64,000 nt of DNA, from positions 1,674,001-1,738,000 of the forward strand of contig NZ_CP134867.1 of the NCBI RefSeq assembly GCF_031954525.1. Reading direction: 5' to 3'. The translations under genes were made by a program, and so were the position numbers. The notes under the pieces are model-generated. The model searched no databases. It had not been told where the DNA came from and was given only the letters and a program-made list of their open reading frames with translations. Positions within the stretch are counted from its first letter, which is position 1, and every line of letters begins with the position of its first letter. Shown here piece after piece: positions 1 to 8,785 of this stretch. The DNA comes from Dyella sp. BiH032. GTDB lineage: Bacteria > Pseudomonadota > Gammaproteobacteria > Xanthomonadales > Rhodanobacteraceae.

Positions 1-555
1 CGCGCCGTTGGCGACGCCGCCGGTGACGATCAGGTCGCGGTCGCGCGCATAGATCTGCTGGCCCGAACGTACCGTGCCGTCATGGTACTGGCCGCCCATC
101 GGCGCAGCCTCGGCCGCGGCGGCCGGTTCGCGCGGGGCAGGCGCCGGTGCCGGGGCGGGTGCGGGCGCAGGAGCCGGCGCGGCGGCGGGCGGTGCGACGC
201 TCCCGCCGTCGGCGGGTTCGTAGGCGGCCCGGAACTTGGCGATCAGCGGCAGGCCCATGCGGCGCGACAGCGCTTCGGTCTCGCTGGTGCCGTAGGCGAA
301 ACCCACCGGAAGCATGCCGGCGCTGCGCACGGCCTCCAGCAGGGCGTCGACCGTGCCGTCGTCGGGCAGGTCGAGCAGGTGGCTCAGGTCCAGGATCACC
401 GCGGCCCGGGAAAACAGCTGCGGAGCGGTGCGCACGCGGCGCTCGAGCTCGTCGTAGAGGGCGGCGGCGTCGGCACGGCGCACACGCACGCTGGCGATAC
501 CGACCTGGCCGAAGCGCAGGTCGCAGACATCAGTGGTATCCATTCGGGCATTCAT
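1..555 (-). CDS. minC: Septum site-determining protein MinC (3' end cut by window edge)
   Basis: MinC inhibits FtsZ assembly away from midcell and works with MinD/MinE at the inner membrane. The visible 185 codons begin MNARMDTTDVCDLRF, followed by the N-terminal FtsZ-inhibitory domain, a long Ala/Pro linker (about residues 115-140), and the start of the C-terminal beta-helix domain with the family signature VRSGQQIYARDRDLIV and TGGVANGA. The C-terminus and any minD/minE lie outside the window. Its ATG overlaps the stop of the upstream acetyltransferase gene (ATGA), so translation of the two is probably coupled. The linker is longer and more Pro/Ala-rich than in E. coli. Identification is from sequence motifs and is quite safe. 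Confidence 0.9.
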   Translation of the reverse strand, partial: MNARMDTTDVCDLRFGQVGIASVRVRRADAAALYDELERRVRTAPQLFSRAAVILDLSHLLDLPDDGTVDALLEAVRSAGMLPVGFAYGTSETEALSRRMGLPLIAKFRAAYEPADGGSVAPPAAAPAPAPAPAPAPAPAPREPAAAAEAAPMGGQYHDGTVRSGQQIYARDRDLIVTGGVANGA

Positions 556-1169
556 GGGCGCCGCTCTCCGGCGAGGCGACGCTTGTCGTTGTTATGGGAG
601 GGCCGGGGGCGCTCGGCCAGCCACGGCACGTCGGGCAGGCCGCCGCGCTCCAGGTAGGTCTCGAGCACGTACGGGTAGCTGGGCAGTTCCTTGGCCAGCA
701 GGCTGACCTGCGGACCGGATTCGCCCATGCGTTGCTGGCCGACTTCCTGGAAGCCGTAGGTGCCGTGGAACAGCAGCACCTTGTCGTCCCGCGGCTCCAG
801 GAACACTTCGCAGGTCAGCAGCGGGGCGCGCACCTCGGCGTAGCTGGTGACGTCGCAATAGAAGATGCGACCCAGGCCATGGCGGCGGTAGGTGTTGGCG
901 ATGACGATGCGGTCGATATAGACGAACTGCGCGTAGCGCTCGCCGAACCATTGGTAATTAGGGCTGGCGTAATCGCCGCGTTCGCGCAGCGCGATGAGGA
1001 AACCGGCGATGTGGCCGTCGATCTCGGCGACGCGGAAATAGTCGGCGTGCTCGTAGAAGTAGCGCAGTTGCCCGGCGTCCAGGGCGAGGATGATGCGCCC
1101 GGCGGCGTTGTTGAGCGCCAGTACGGCATCCAGGTCGTGCTCGCGCACGTCGCGGATGGCAAGGGCCAT
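552..1169 (-). CDS. GNAT family N-acetyltransferase
   Basis: A 205-residue protein with the GCN5-related acetyltransferase layout: an N-terminal MALAIRDVREHD strand/helix, a central FVYIDRIVIANTYRRHG stretch, and the acetyl-CoA pyrophosphate loop RRHGLGR near residue 95. It should transfer an acetyl group from acetyl-CoA to an unidentified amine substrate. The ATG at 1169 is preceded by GGAG at a 6-base gap. Its TGA overlaps the minC ATG by four bases, an unusual partner for the Min system, which normally stands alone as minCDE. The substrate cannot be inferred. Confidence 0.82.
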   Translation of the reverse strand: MALAIRDVREHDLDAVLALNNAAGRIILALDAGQLRYFYEHADYFRVAEIDGHIAGFLIALRERGDYASPNYQWFGERYAQFVYIDRIVIANTYRRHGLGRIFYCDVTSYAEVRAPLLTCEVFLEPRDDKVLLFHGTYGFQEVGQQRMGESGPQVSLLAKELPSYPYVLETYLERGGLPDVPWLAERPRPSHNNDKRRLAGERRP

Positions 1170-1334
1170 TCGTTGCTCCGCAGTGATGTTTCGAGAATCT
1201 GGCAGACCGGCTGACGGCGGCCCCGCGTGACGGGGCGCATTATGGCATGCGGGCAGGGGTCGGACATATCACGGCGCACCATGTAAAACCTTTGTAAAGC
1301 GCCCGGCGGCATGGCTTTCGGCAGGGGGTGCTCA

Positions 1335-2615
1335 ATGACTTCTCGCGCATTGCACCACGGTGCCCTCGGGCCGATGATGGCGCACATGGCATGGTCCAAC
1401 ATCAACCACATCCGGCTGCTGCGCTACGCCGGCCTGACCACGTACCTGTGCGTCGCGCTGCCCCTGCTGCCCGGCAGCTGGAGCCTGGCGCGCGTCAGTT
1501 CCTGGTGGAGCAACCCGAACATATCCGGCTGGATCTTCTCCTACCTCACCTTCGGGGTGACCTACGTCCTGCTGACCCGCCGTTCGACCCTGAACCGGCA
1601 GGACGGGCTGCCCACCGTCAGCCGGCTGATCGGGCTGACGGTCCTGACCTGCTCGGCGATCGCCATGGGCTGGTTCAGCCAGAGCGGCCTGTCGGCCATG
1701 CTGATGCTGGTGATCGCGGTGGTGCTGCCGTGGCAGCTGCCGGCAGGGATGGGGCTGGTGTGGATGCTGTTCCAGAACCTGATGCTGATCCCCATCATCG
1801 CCAACTACCGGGAGTGGACGCTGATCCAGGCAGTGCTACAGGTCTGCATGTACCTGGCCATTTCCGCGCTGGTGTACTTCACCTCGATGATCGCCAACCT
1901 GCAGGCTGAGGAGCGCGAGGTGCAGCGCCGGCTCAACTCCGAGCTGCGCGCGACCCGCGCCCTGCTGGCCGAGTCCACCCGCATCGCCGAGCGCATGCGC
2001 ATCGCGCGCGACCTGCACGACCTGGTGGGCCATCACCTCACCGCGCTCACGCTGAACCTCGAGGTGGCCAGCCATCTGAGCAACCCGGCCGCGGCCGAGC
2101 ACGTGCTCAAGGCGCAAGCCACCGCGAAGCACCTGCTGCGCGACGTGCGCGAAGTAGTCAGCGAGCTGCGCCAGGACGACGCCATCGACCTGACCCAGGC
2201 CTTGCGCAGCCTGGTCGAGGGCGTGCCGGGGCTGAAGGTGCATGTGGAAACGCCGCCGCGCTTCAGCGTGGAGGATCCACGGCGGGCCCAGGTGCTGCTG
2301 CGCTGCGCTCAGGAAATCATCACGAACACGGCGCGGCATGCCGGCGCGCGCAACCTGTGGCTCACCTTCGCCTACGACGAGGCCGGCCTGCTGGAGTTGC
2401 ACGCGCGCGACGACGGCCGTGGCGCCGACCAGTTCCGCCCCGGCAATGGCCTCTCGGGCATGCGCGAGCGCCTGGCGGAATTCGGCGGCACGGTGAACGT
2501 GGATACCGCCGCGGGCCAGGGCTTTGCCCTCAACGTGAGCCTGCCGCTGGGCGAAGCGTCGGCCTTGGCGCACGCGCCCACCCGCTTCGAGCCGCCCGCG
2601 CTGAGCGTGTCGTGA
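1335..2615 (+). CDS. Sensor histidine kinase, DesK/NarL-partner (HisKA_3) class
   Basis: A membrane histidine kinase of about 426 residues. The first 190 residues hold roughly five or six hydrophobic membrane segments with no obvious periplasmic sensor domain, like DesK-type kinases that sense the membrane itself. A coiled-coil linker precedes the H-box IARDLHDLVGHHLTALT with phospho-acceptor His228, and the C-terminus is a compact HATPase_c domain (NTARHA, DDGRG, GNGLSGMRERL). The ATG at 1335 was chosen because AGGGGG lies 6-7 bases upstream; an in-frame ATG at 1311 lacks such a site. The LuxR-type response regulator 133 bp downstream is the evident partner. The signal is unknown. Confidence 0.88.
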   Translation: MTSRALHHGALGPMMAHMAWSNINHIRLLRYAGLTTYLCVALPLLPGSWSLARVSSWWSNPNISGWIFSYLTFGVTYVLLTRRSTLNRQDGLPTVSRLIGLTVLTCSAIAMGWFSQSGLSAMLMLVIAVVLPWQLPAGMGLVWMLFQNLMLIPIIANYREWTLIQAVLQVCMYLAISALVYFTSMIANLQAEEREVQRRLNSELRATRALLAESTRIAERMRIARDLHDLVGHHLTALTLNLEVASHLSNPAAAEHVLKAQATAKHLLRDVREVVSELRQDDAIDLTQALRSLVEGVPGLKVHVETPPRFSVEDPRRAQVLLRCAQEIITNTARHAGARNLWLTFAYDEAGLLELHARDDGRGADQFRPGNGLSGMRERLAEFGGTVNVDTAAGQGFALNVSLPLGEASALAHAPTRFEPPALSVS

Positions 2616-2748
2616 GTCCGCTCCGCCGCCCCGCGCCCGTGCCAGAATGGGCGGCCGGCCCGGATGGCCGTGCAGCCGCTCTATCAAGAACGTCTACCGT
2701 CGTTCCCGGCGATGGCGCCGGGGGACGCAATCGCTCCGAGGAACCGCG

Positions 2749-3390
2749 ATGATTTCCGTGTGTCTTGTCGACGACCAGAACCTGGTGCGCCAGGGCGTCC
2801 GCTCGCTGCTGGATCTGGCTGAGGACATCCGCGTAGTGGCCGAATGCGCCGACGGCGCACAGGCCGTGCAGGACATTCCCCGCGTCAAGCCCGACGTGGT
2901 GCTGCTGGACCTGCGCATGCCCAACATGAGCGGGCTGGAAGTGCTGCAGGCCCTGTCGGCGCGCAACGAGTTGCCGCCCACCATCATCCTGACCACGTTC
3001 GACGACGACCAGCTGGTGCTCCAGGGCCTGAAGGCCGGCGCCCGCGGCTATCTGCTCAAGGACGTCTCCCTGGAACAGCTGGTCGAGGCCGTGCGCACCG
3101 TCGCCGCCGGCGGCTCGCTGGTGGCGCCGATGGTGACCCAGCGCCTGCTCGCCGGGGTCGGCCGGATGCAGAACCAGTTCACCAGCCTCGAGCAGCCCGA
3201 TCCGCTGACCGAGCGCGAGACCGAAATCCTGCGACTGCTGTCGGGCGGCTACAGCAACAAGGAAATCGCCAACTCGTTGAAGGTGGCGGAGGGCACCGTG
3301 AAGAACCACGTGTCCAACATCCTCTCCAAGCTCGGCGTGCGCGACCGCACCCGTGCCGTGCTCAAGGCCCTCGAGCTGGGCATTGTCTAA
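2749..3390 (+). CDS. NarL/LuxR-family response regulator
   Basis: A 213-residue regulator with a receiver domain (acid pocket Asp8/Asp9, phospho-acceptor Asp54 in VVLLDLRMPN, Lys in GYLLKDVS) and a C-terminal LuxR helix-turn-helix (LTERETEILRLLSGGYSNKE, then VAEGTVKNHVSNIL). The start at 2749 follows a GAGGA site. It sits just after the HisKA_3 kinase and should be phosphorylated by it. Candidate targets include the neighbouring SRPBCC gene or the downstream ABC genes, but no shared operator was recognised. Confidence 0.92.
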   Translation: MISVCLVDDQNLVRQGVRSLLDLAEDIRVVAECADGAQAVQDIPRVKPDVVLLDLRMPNMSGLEVLQALSARNELPPTIILTTFDDDQLVLQGLKAGARGYLLKDVSLEQLVEAVRTVAAGGSLVAPMVTQRLLAGVGRMQNQFTSLEQPDPLTERETEILRLLSGGYSNKEIANSLKVAEGTVKNHVSNILSKLGVRDRTRAVLKALELGIV

Positions 3391-3405
3391 GGCCTTTCCT
3401 TCGCG

Positions 3406-3433
3406 CCGGAAGCCCCGGTCCGGGGCCTTCCGG
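3406..3433 (+). terminator. Hairpin after the response regulator
   Basis: A GC-rich inverted repeat (CGGAAGCCCCGG / CCGGGGCCTTCCG, one unpaired base) starts 16 bases after the stop codon. A proper T-run is missing (only CCTTTC follows), so termination is likely but not certain. Confidence 0.45.
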
Positions 3434-3615
3434 GGCGCCTTTCGGGGCGGATAGCGTTCCAGGCCGTGAACCGGTACCATCGGTGGCTTCGGCGCTGGCC
3501 GACCCCTGTCACGATGCGATTCCTTCGGCCTTCTTAAAGGGAGCGCATCCCCGTGGCGGACCGGTCTCCGGCGACGCACTCGTGCCGCCAAGAGAGATGT
3601 TCGGAGAGCCCTGGA

Positions 3616-4962
3616 ATGATGCGTGTTCTTGAATTCATTGTTGCCTTGATCATCGTCGCCGTCGTCGGCGTGGTCGTGGGCGTGATCATGCCTGGCAGTG
3701 GCCATGTGGAGAGGTCGCTGGTGGTCGGCAAGGACATGCGTCAGGTGTACGACGTGCTCGCCAATTTCCGCCGCTTCCCCGATTACACGGTGCAGCGCAA
3801 GTACGACCGCAATACCCAGTTCACGCAGTCCGGCAAGGCCTATGGCCCGGGTGCCGAGATCAGCTGGAACAGCAACGACGACAAGGTGGGCAAGGGCAAG
3901 CTGACCGTTGCCACCGCCGAGCCGACCTTCGACAAGGTCGACTCCACCGCGAAGCAGGCCAAGATCGTCTGGAACGTGGACAACGACTGGCGCGGCCAGG
4001 ACAAGCACTTCACGCTCGATCTCGAGCGCCAGGGCAGCCGCGGCCAGCTGACCAAGATCACCTGGTCGTATGACGTGGCCTACGGCTTCAACCTGATCGA
4101 CCGCTACTCCAACCTGTACATCCACGGCGATCCGGATGCGTTCATCCAGTTCAGCCTGACGGATCTGCAGAACGTGCTGGCCTCGGTGCAGAACATCGAC
4201 TACAGCAAGCTCATCCCGTACATCGAGCAGACCCAGCCGACGCCGGTGCTGCTGGTGTCCAGCTCGATCGAGCGCAAGGGCGGCCTCGAGGCGCTGAACG
4301 AAGCGACCGACAAGGCCGAGGCCCAGATCCAGGCCGCCGCCAAGAAGCTGGGCGTGACCGTGACCGGTCCGCGCATCATCTACACCACCAACTTCGGCGA
4401 TCAGACGTACAGCTTCGACGTCGCCCTGCCGATCAGCTCGACCAGCCTGACGGTCAACGGCCAGAGCCATGAGCTGGCCGCCGCCAAGGCCCCCGACCTG
4501 ACCACCGCTCCGGCCAGCAGCAGCACGGCCCAGGCCCCGGCGCAGGACAACACCCCCGGCAGCACCGACCGCTTCGGTCGCCTGATCATCGACAACGACG
4601 TGCGCGGCATGCTCGCGTTCGGCGGCCCGGCGCTGAAGGGTATCTGGAACGGCACCGCCGCCGGCGTCCCGCAGACCCGCGACATGCTGAAGGCCTACTC
4701 GCAGACGCACGGCTACAAGTTCGACGAAGTGGTGAGCCGCCCGTACGACATCCTCGTGAAGCCGGAAGTGAAGGAAGGCGACGAGGTCAAGAGCTATGCC
4801 CAGTTCGCCGTGTACCTGCCGCTGAGCGATGCGCCGGAGAAGACGCCGGAACAGGAAGCCGGCCTGCAGCCGCCGTCGCTGGACGAAGGCACCGAGCAGC
4901 AGGCGCCGGCCTCGTCCGGTACCGCCGCCGCGCCGGCCTCCGCCGCCAGTGCCGCGCAGTAA
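3616..4962 (+). CDS. Membrane-anchored SRPBCC (polyketide cyclase-like) protein
   Basis: A 448-residue protein with an N-terminal hydrophobic anchor (VLEFIVALIIVAVVGVVVGV) followed by an SRPBCC/START-like domain (residues about 30-185: SLVVGKDMRQVYDVLANFRR, EISWNSNDDKVGKG), the helix-grip fold used to bind hydrophobic ligands. The second half resembles effector-binding (AraC/GyrI-like) domains (PTPVLLVSSSIERKGG), and the tail is low-complexity Ala/Pro/Ser/Gln. The ATG at 3616 has GGAGAG at a 7-base gap. It is monocistronic, between the response regulator and a strong terminator. Ligand and role are unknown. Confidence 0.75.
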   Translation: MMRVLEFIVALIIVAVVGVVVGVIMPGSGHVERSLVVGKDMRQVYDVLANFRRFPDYTVQRKYDRNTQFTQSGKAYGPGAEISWNSNDDKVGKGKLTVATAEPTFDKVDSTAKQAKIVWNVDNDWRGQDKHFTLDLERQGSRGQLTKITWSYDVAYGFNLIDRYSNLYIHGDPDAFIQFSLTDLQNVLASVQNIDYSKLIPYIEQTQPTPVLLVSSSIERKGGLEALNEATDKAEAQIQAAAKKLGVTVTGPRIIYTTNFGDQTYSFDVALPISSTSLTVNGQSHELAAAKAPDLTTAPASSSTAQAPAQDNTPGSTDRFGRLIIDNDVRGMLAFGGPALKGIWNGTAAGVPQTRDMLKAYSQTHGYKFDEVVSRPYDILVKPEVKEGDEVKSYAQFAVYLPLSDAPEKTPEQEAGLQPPSLDEGTEQQAPASSGTAAAPASAASAAQ

Positions 4963-4982
4963 GCGATAGCAACGCCGTACCG

Positions 4983-5014
4983 AAAAGGCCCTTCCTCGCG
5001 AAGGGCCTTTTTCT
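4983..5014 (+). terminator. Rho-independent terminator
   Basis: Arms AAAAGGCCCTTC and GAAGGGCCTTTT with a CTCGC loop, ending in TTTTTCTTT, lie 20 bases after the SRPBCC stop codon. This is a textbook intrinsic terminator. Confidence 0.92.
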
Positions 5015-5131
5015 TTGTGCAGCTCGGCATGCCGCAGCGGCGGGCCGAACTTTTCGAGTCCGATGGGGTACATTCCTTGGGATCGAGCCGCTCGCACCCG
5101 ACCGCTCTGCTGCTTTCCTTTCGCCCCGGAC

Positions 5132-6079
5132 ATGATCGAAACCGAACAGCTCACCCGGCGTTACGGCCCGCTCACCGCGGTCGACGCGCTCAGCTTCCGC
5201 GCCGAGCCGGGCCAGGTGCTCGGATTGTTGGGGCCCAACGGTGCGGGCAAGTCCACCGTGATGCGCATGATCGCCGGCTTCCTGCGTCCGACCGCGGGCA
5301 CGGCGCGGGTGTGCGGCCATGACGTGCAGAAGTCATCGCTGAAGGCGAAGCGCGCGCTCGGCTATCTGCCCGAAGGCGCGCCGAGCTACGGCGAGTTGAC
5401 GGTGCGCGAATTCCTCACCTTCATCGTGCGCTCGCGCGGGTTGCCGGCCGACCAGGGTTATCGGCGCTTCGAGGACGTGGTCGGCCATCTGCAATTGGAA
5501 GAAGTGCTCGACACCTGTATCGAGACCTTGTCCAAGGGCCTGCGCCGCCGCGTGGGCCTGGCACAGGCCATCGTGCACAACCCGCCAGTACTGATGCTGG
5601 ACGAGCCGACCGACGGCCTCGACCCCAACCAGAAGCACGCCGTGCGGCAGCTGATCGACGCGATGGCGCGCGAGCGCACCATCCTGATCTCCACGCATCT
5701 GCTGGAAGAAGTCCACGCGCTGTGCAACCGCGTGGTGATCATCGCCAACGGCCGCCTGCTCGCCGACGCCACGCCGGCCGAGCTGGAAGCGCGCTCGCGC
5801 TACCACGGCGCAGTGTCCTTCAGCGCGCCCGGAAGCGGCGTATCGCAGGAGATGCTCGGCCGGCTCCCGCAGGTCGCGTCGATCGAGGTGGATCCGCTGG
5901 ACGGTCGCATCACGGTCTTCCCGCGGCCGGGCGAGCGCATTCTCGAACCGGTCGAGTCGTTACTGCGCCAGCAAGGCCTGGAGGTCTCGGAAATCCAGCT
6001 CGAACGCGGGCGCCTGGACGAAGTGTTCCGCCAGATCACCACCGGGCAAGCACACGCGGCGCCGGAGGGCAGGGCATGA
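5132..6079 (+). CDS. ABC transporter ATP-binding protein, GldA/NatA type
   Basis: The 315-residue ATPase of an ABC-2 type exporter. Visible motifs are Walker A (GLLGPNGAGKST), the signature LSKGLRRRVGLAQA, Walker B (PVLMLDEPTDGLDP) and the switch His (TILISTHLLEE). The C-terminal third is the extra domain of NatA/GldA-like ATPases. The ATG at 5132 begins MIETEQLTRRYG. Its last codons overlap the permease start by four bases (ATGA), and a GldG-like protein follows, giving a three-gene unit. In Bacteroidetes the homologous GldAFG set supports gliding; in gammaproteobacteria the cargo is unknown. Confidence 0.93.
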   Translation: MIETEQLTRRYGPLTAVDALSFRAEPGQVLGLLGPNGAGKSTVMRMIAGFLRPTAGTARVCGHDVQKSSLKAKRALGYLPEGAPSYGELTVREFLTFIVRSRGLPADQGYRRFEDVVGHLQLEEVLDTCIETLSKGLRRRVGLAQAIVHNPPVLMLDEPTDGLDPNQKHAVRQLIDAMARERTILISTHLLEEVHALCNRVVIIANGRLLADATPAELEARSRYHGAVSFSAPGSGVSQEMLGRLPQVASIEVDPLDGRITVFPRPGERILEPVESLLRQQGLEVSEIQLERGRLDEVFRQITTGQAHAAPEGRA

Positions 6080-6810
6080 GTCCGGTGATGGCAGTGGCGC
6101 GCCGCGAGCTGCGCAGCTACTTCGTGACGCCCGTGGCTTACGTGTTCCTGGTGATCTTCCTGGTGCTGGCCGGCATCCTCACGTTCTATGCGGGCGATTT
6201 CTACGACCGGGGGCAGGCCGACCTGCAGCCGTTCTTCGTCATGCATCCCTGGTTGTACCTGCTGCTGGCCCCGGCGGTTTCCATGCGCATGTGGGCGGAA
6301 GAGGCCAAGGGCGGCACGCTGGAACTGCTGCTGAGCCTGCCGATGACCATCGCGCAGGCCATGCTCGGCAAGTTTCTCGCCGCATGGCTGTTCATGGGCA
6401 TCGGCCTGCTGCTCACCCTTCCGGTCTGGATCACCGTCAACTACCTGGGCTCGCCGGACAACGGCGTGATCCTGGCCAGCTATGTCGGCAGCTGGCTGAT
6501 GGCCGGCGCCTTCCTCGCCATCGGAGCCTGTCTCTCGGCGGTCACGCAGAGCCAGGTCGTGGCCTTCATCCTTACCATGGTGGTGTGCTTTCTCCTGCTG
6601 CTGGCGGGGCAGCCGCAGGTGATGGATTTCCTGCAGGGCTCGATGCCGCGCAAGTTACTCAATGGCGTCGCGCACCTGAGCCTGCTGCGCCACTTCGAGG
6701 CGATCGCGCGTGGCGTGCTCGATCTGCGCGACCTGCTCTATTTCCTGCTCTGCATCGCCTCCTGGCTGACGGCCGGCGTGCTGGTGCTGGACCTGAAGCG
6801 GACGCCCTGA
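6076..6810 (+). CDS. ABC-2 type permease, GldF-like
   Basis: A 244-residue inner-membrane permease with six predicted membrane segments. The N-terminus (VARRELRSYFVTPVAYVFLV) and the MRMWAEEAKGGTLELLLSLP motif are typical of the GldF/ABC-2 family. It starts at an ATG overlapping the ATPase stop codon. Together with the ATPase it should form the transport core, with the next gene supplying a periplasmic auxiliary domain. Confidence 0.9.
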   Translation: MSPVMAVARRELRSYFVTPVAYVFLVIFLVLAGILTFYAGDFYDRGQADLQPFFVMHPWLYLLLAPAVSMRMWAEEAKGGTLELLLSLPMTIAQAMLGKFLAAWLFMGIGLLLTLPVWITVNYLGSPDNGVILASYVGSWLMAGAFLAIGACLSAVTQSQVVAFILTMVVCFLLLLAGQPQVMDFLQGSMPRKLLNGVAHLSLLRHFEAIARGVLDLRDLLYFLLCIASWLTAGVLVLDLKRTP

Positions 6811-6813
6811 ACG

Positions 6814-8709
6814 ATGGCGCGCCTTATGTTCTCCCGCCGCACCCGCCTGATCGGCGCGCTGTTCCTGCTGGTGGTCGCCTCGGTGGCGCTCACGCTGGGC
6901 AGCAGCCGCTGGATGCGCGCCACCCGCATCGACCTCACCTCCGACCGGCTCTACACGCTGACCCCCGGCACTGTGCGCATCGTGGAAAAACTGCGCGCTC
7001 CGCTGAAGCTCACGCTCTATTTCTCCGAGCACTCCACCCGCGATCTGCCGCAGCTGCGCAGCTACGAGCAGCGCGTGCGGGAGCTGCTGCAGGAAATGGT
7101 CGCGCGTTCGCACGGCCGCCTGCGCCTGCAGGTGGTGGACCCGGTGCCGTACTCGGACGACGAGGCTTCCGCCGAAGGCAACGGCCTCAGTCCGATCAGT
7201 GGCGGCACCAACGGCGAGCGGGTGTTCTTCGGCCTGGTGGGAACCACGCTGCCGGGCCTGCAGGACGGCGAGTCCGACGGCGAGCCGCACCCCGGCGCCA
7301 AGACGCTGGCGATCCCGCTGTTCGATCCGGGCCGCGAGACCTTCCTCGAGTACGACATCGCCAAGCTGCTGTACGAACTCAATGAGCCCGCCAAGCCGCA
7401 CATCGGCGTGATCAGCAGCCTGCCCGTGCAGGGCAACCCCGTGCTCGGCGAGGAGCCGTGGACGGTGATCCGCCAGCTGGGCCAGCTGTTCGAGGTGAAG
7501 ACGCTGGACCCGAACAAGCTCGATCGCATCGGGGACGATATCCAGGTCCTGCTGGTGATCCATCCCAAGCATCTCTCCGACGCGGCGCAGTACGCCATCG
7601 ACCAGTACGTGCTGCGCGGCGGCCACCTGGTGGCATTCGTCGATCCCTATTCGGAACTGGACACCACGCCGTTCGTGGATAGCAACGGTGTGATCGACGA
7701 CCACAACTCGGACCTGCCGCGCCTGTTCACGGCGTGGGGCGTGCAGTTCGATCCGCAGAAGGTGGTGCTCGACCGGTCGCGCGCGCTGCGCATCGAGCTG
7801 GCCGACAACAGCGCGGCCAATCACCCGGCGATGCTCGGGCTCACCGGCCAGGAACTCAATCACGGCGACGTCACCACGGCGAGCCTGCAGCGCATCAACC
7901 TTTCCAGCGTGGGCTACCTGGACCTGGCGCCCAAGGCGACCTCGCGCCTCATCCCGCTGATGCAGACCACCTCGGATGCGGAGGTAGTGCCGTCGCAGCG
8001 CGTGCGCGAGTCCACCACCGACCCCAACGCACTGCTGGACGGCTACAAGGCGGACAACAACCGCTACGTGGTCGCGGCGCGCGTGCGCGGCACGTTTCCG
8101 TCGGCCTTTCCGGAGTTCGCCAAGCGGCCCGGCCACATCGCGCAGGCGAACGGCAACGCGGAAGTGATCCTGGTGGCGGATACCGATCTGCTCACCGATC
8201 GCCTGTGGGTGTCCTACTCGCAGAGCCTGCTCGGTCCGCTGCAGCTCAGCGCGCTGGCGAACAACGGCGACTTCATCACCAATCTCGCGGACAACCTCAG
8301 CGGTTCGTCCGAGTTGCTGTCCATCCATGGCCGCACCAGCTCGCAGCGTCCCTTCACCCGCGTGCTCGCTTTGCAGGCGGCGGCCGACCAGAAGTTCCTG
8401 GCCAAGAAGCAGGAGCTGCAGCGCGAGCTTGCCGTCACGCGCAGCCGGCTGTCCGAGCTGCAGCCGGCGAAGGCGGCCCGGGGCGACAGCGCCGGTGCGG
8501 AGCAGAAGGCGGAGATCGAGCAGTTCCTGCAGCGGCAGCTGGCGATCAACAAGGAGCTGCGCGACGTACAGCACCAGCTCAACGCGGAGATCGACGCGCT
8601 GGGCATGCGCCTGAAGTTCATCAATATCGTGCTCGTGCCGTCGCTGGTGACGCTGTTCGGTTTGGCCTACGGCTGGCGTCGCTCGCGCCGCAACCGGCGA
8701 CGGGCATGA
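6814..8709 (+). CDS. GldG-like ABC transporter auxiliary protein
   Basis: A 631-residue protein with one membrane segment near each end (residues about 10-30 and 600-620) and a large periplasmic part between. The opening IDLTSDRLYTLTPGTVRI is the hallmark of the GldG / ABC_transp_aux family, and the middle part (HIGVISSLPVQGNP, LLVIHPKHLSD) matches its DUF-type core. A coiled-coil region (residues about 520-595) precedes the second membrane helix. It begins three bases after the permease. The DUF4340 partner often found with such systems is absent here. Confidence 0.85.
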   Translation: MARLMFSRRTRLIGALFLLVVASVALTLGSSRWMRATRIDLTSDRLYTLTPGTVRIVEKLRAPLKLTLYFSEHSTRDLPQLRSYEQRVRELLQEMVARSHGRLRLQVVDPVPYSDDEASAEGNGLSPISGGTNGERVFFGLVGTTLPGLQDGESDGEPHPGAKTLAIPLFDPGRETFLEYDIAKLLYELNEPAKPHIGVISSLPVQGNPVLGEEPWTVIRQLGQLFEVKTLDPNKLDRIGDDIQVLLVIHPKHLSDAAQYAIDQYVLRGGHLVAFVDPYSELDTTPFVDSNGVIDDHNSDLPRLFTAWGVQFDPQKVVLDRSRALRIELADNSAANHPAMLGLTGQELNHGDVTTASLQRINLSSVGYLDLAPKATSRLIPLMQTTSDAEVVPSQRVRESTTDPNALLDGYKADNNRYVVAARVRGTFPSAFPEFAKRPGHIAQANGNAEVILVADTDLLTDRLWVSYSQSLLGPLQLSALANNGDFITNLADNLSGSSELLSIHGRTSSQRPFTRVLALQAAADQKFLAKKQELQRELAVTRSRLSELQPAKAARGDSAGAEQKAEIEQFLQRQLAINKELRDVQHQLNAEIDALGMRLKFINIVLVPSLVTLFGLAYGWRRSRRNRRRA

Positions 8710-8785
8710 AGGCGGCGATCGGTCGCGGCCAGCGCGCGGCCGCGCGCACTATGCTTGCTTGCTGGCGTGAGGCCGGATCCGAACG

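Noticed and set aside
2530..5154. Long minus-strand open frame (874 codons) opposite the kinase tail, regulator and SRPBCC genes
   Set aside because: It lies antisense to well-recognised genes, has Arg/His/Ala-rich low-complexity translation and no family motifs. Such shadows are common at this GC content.
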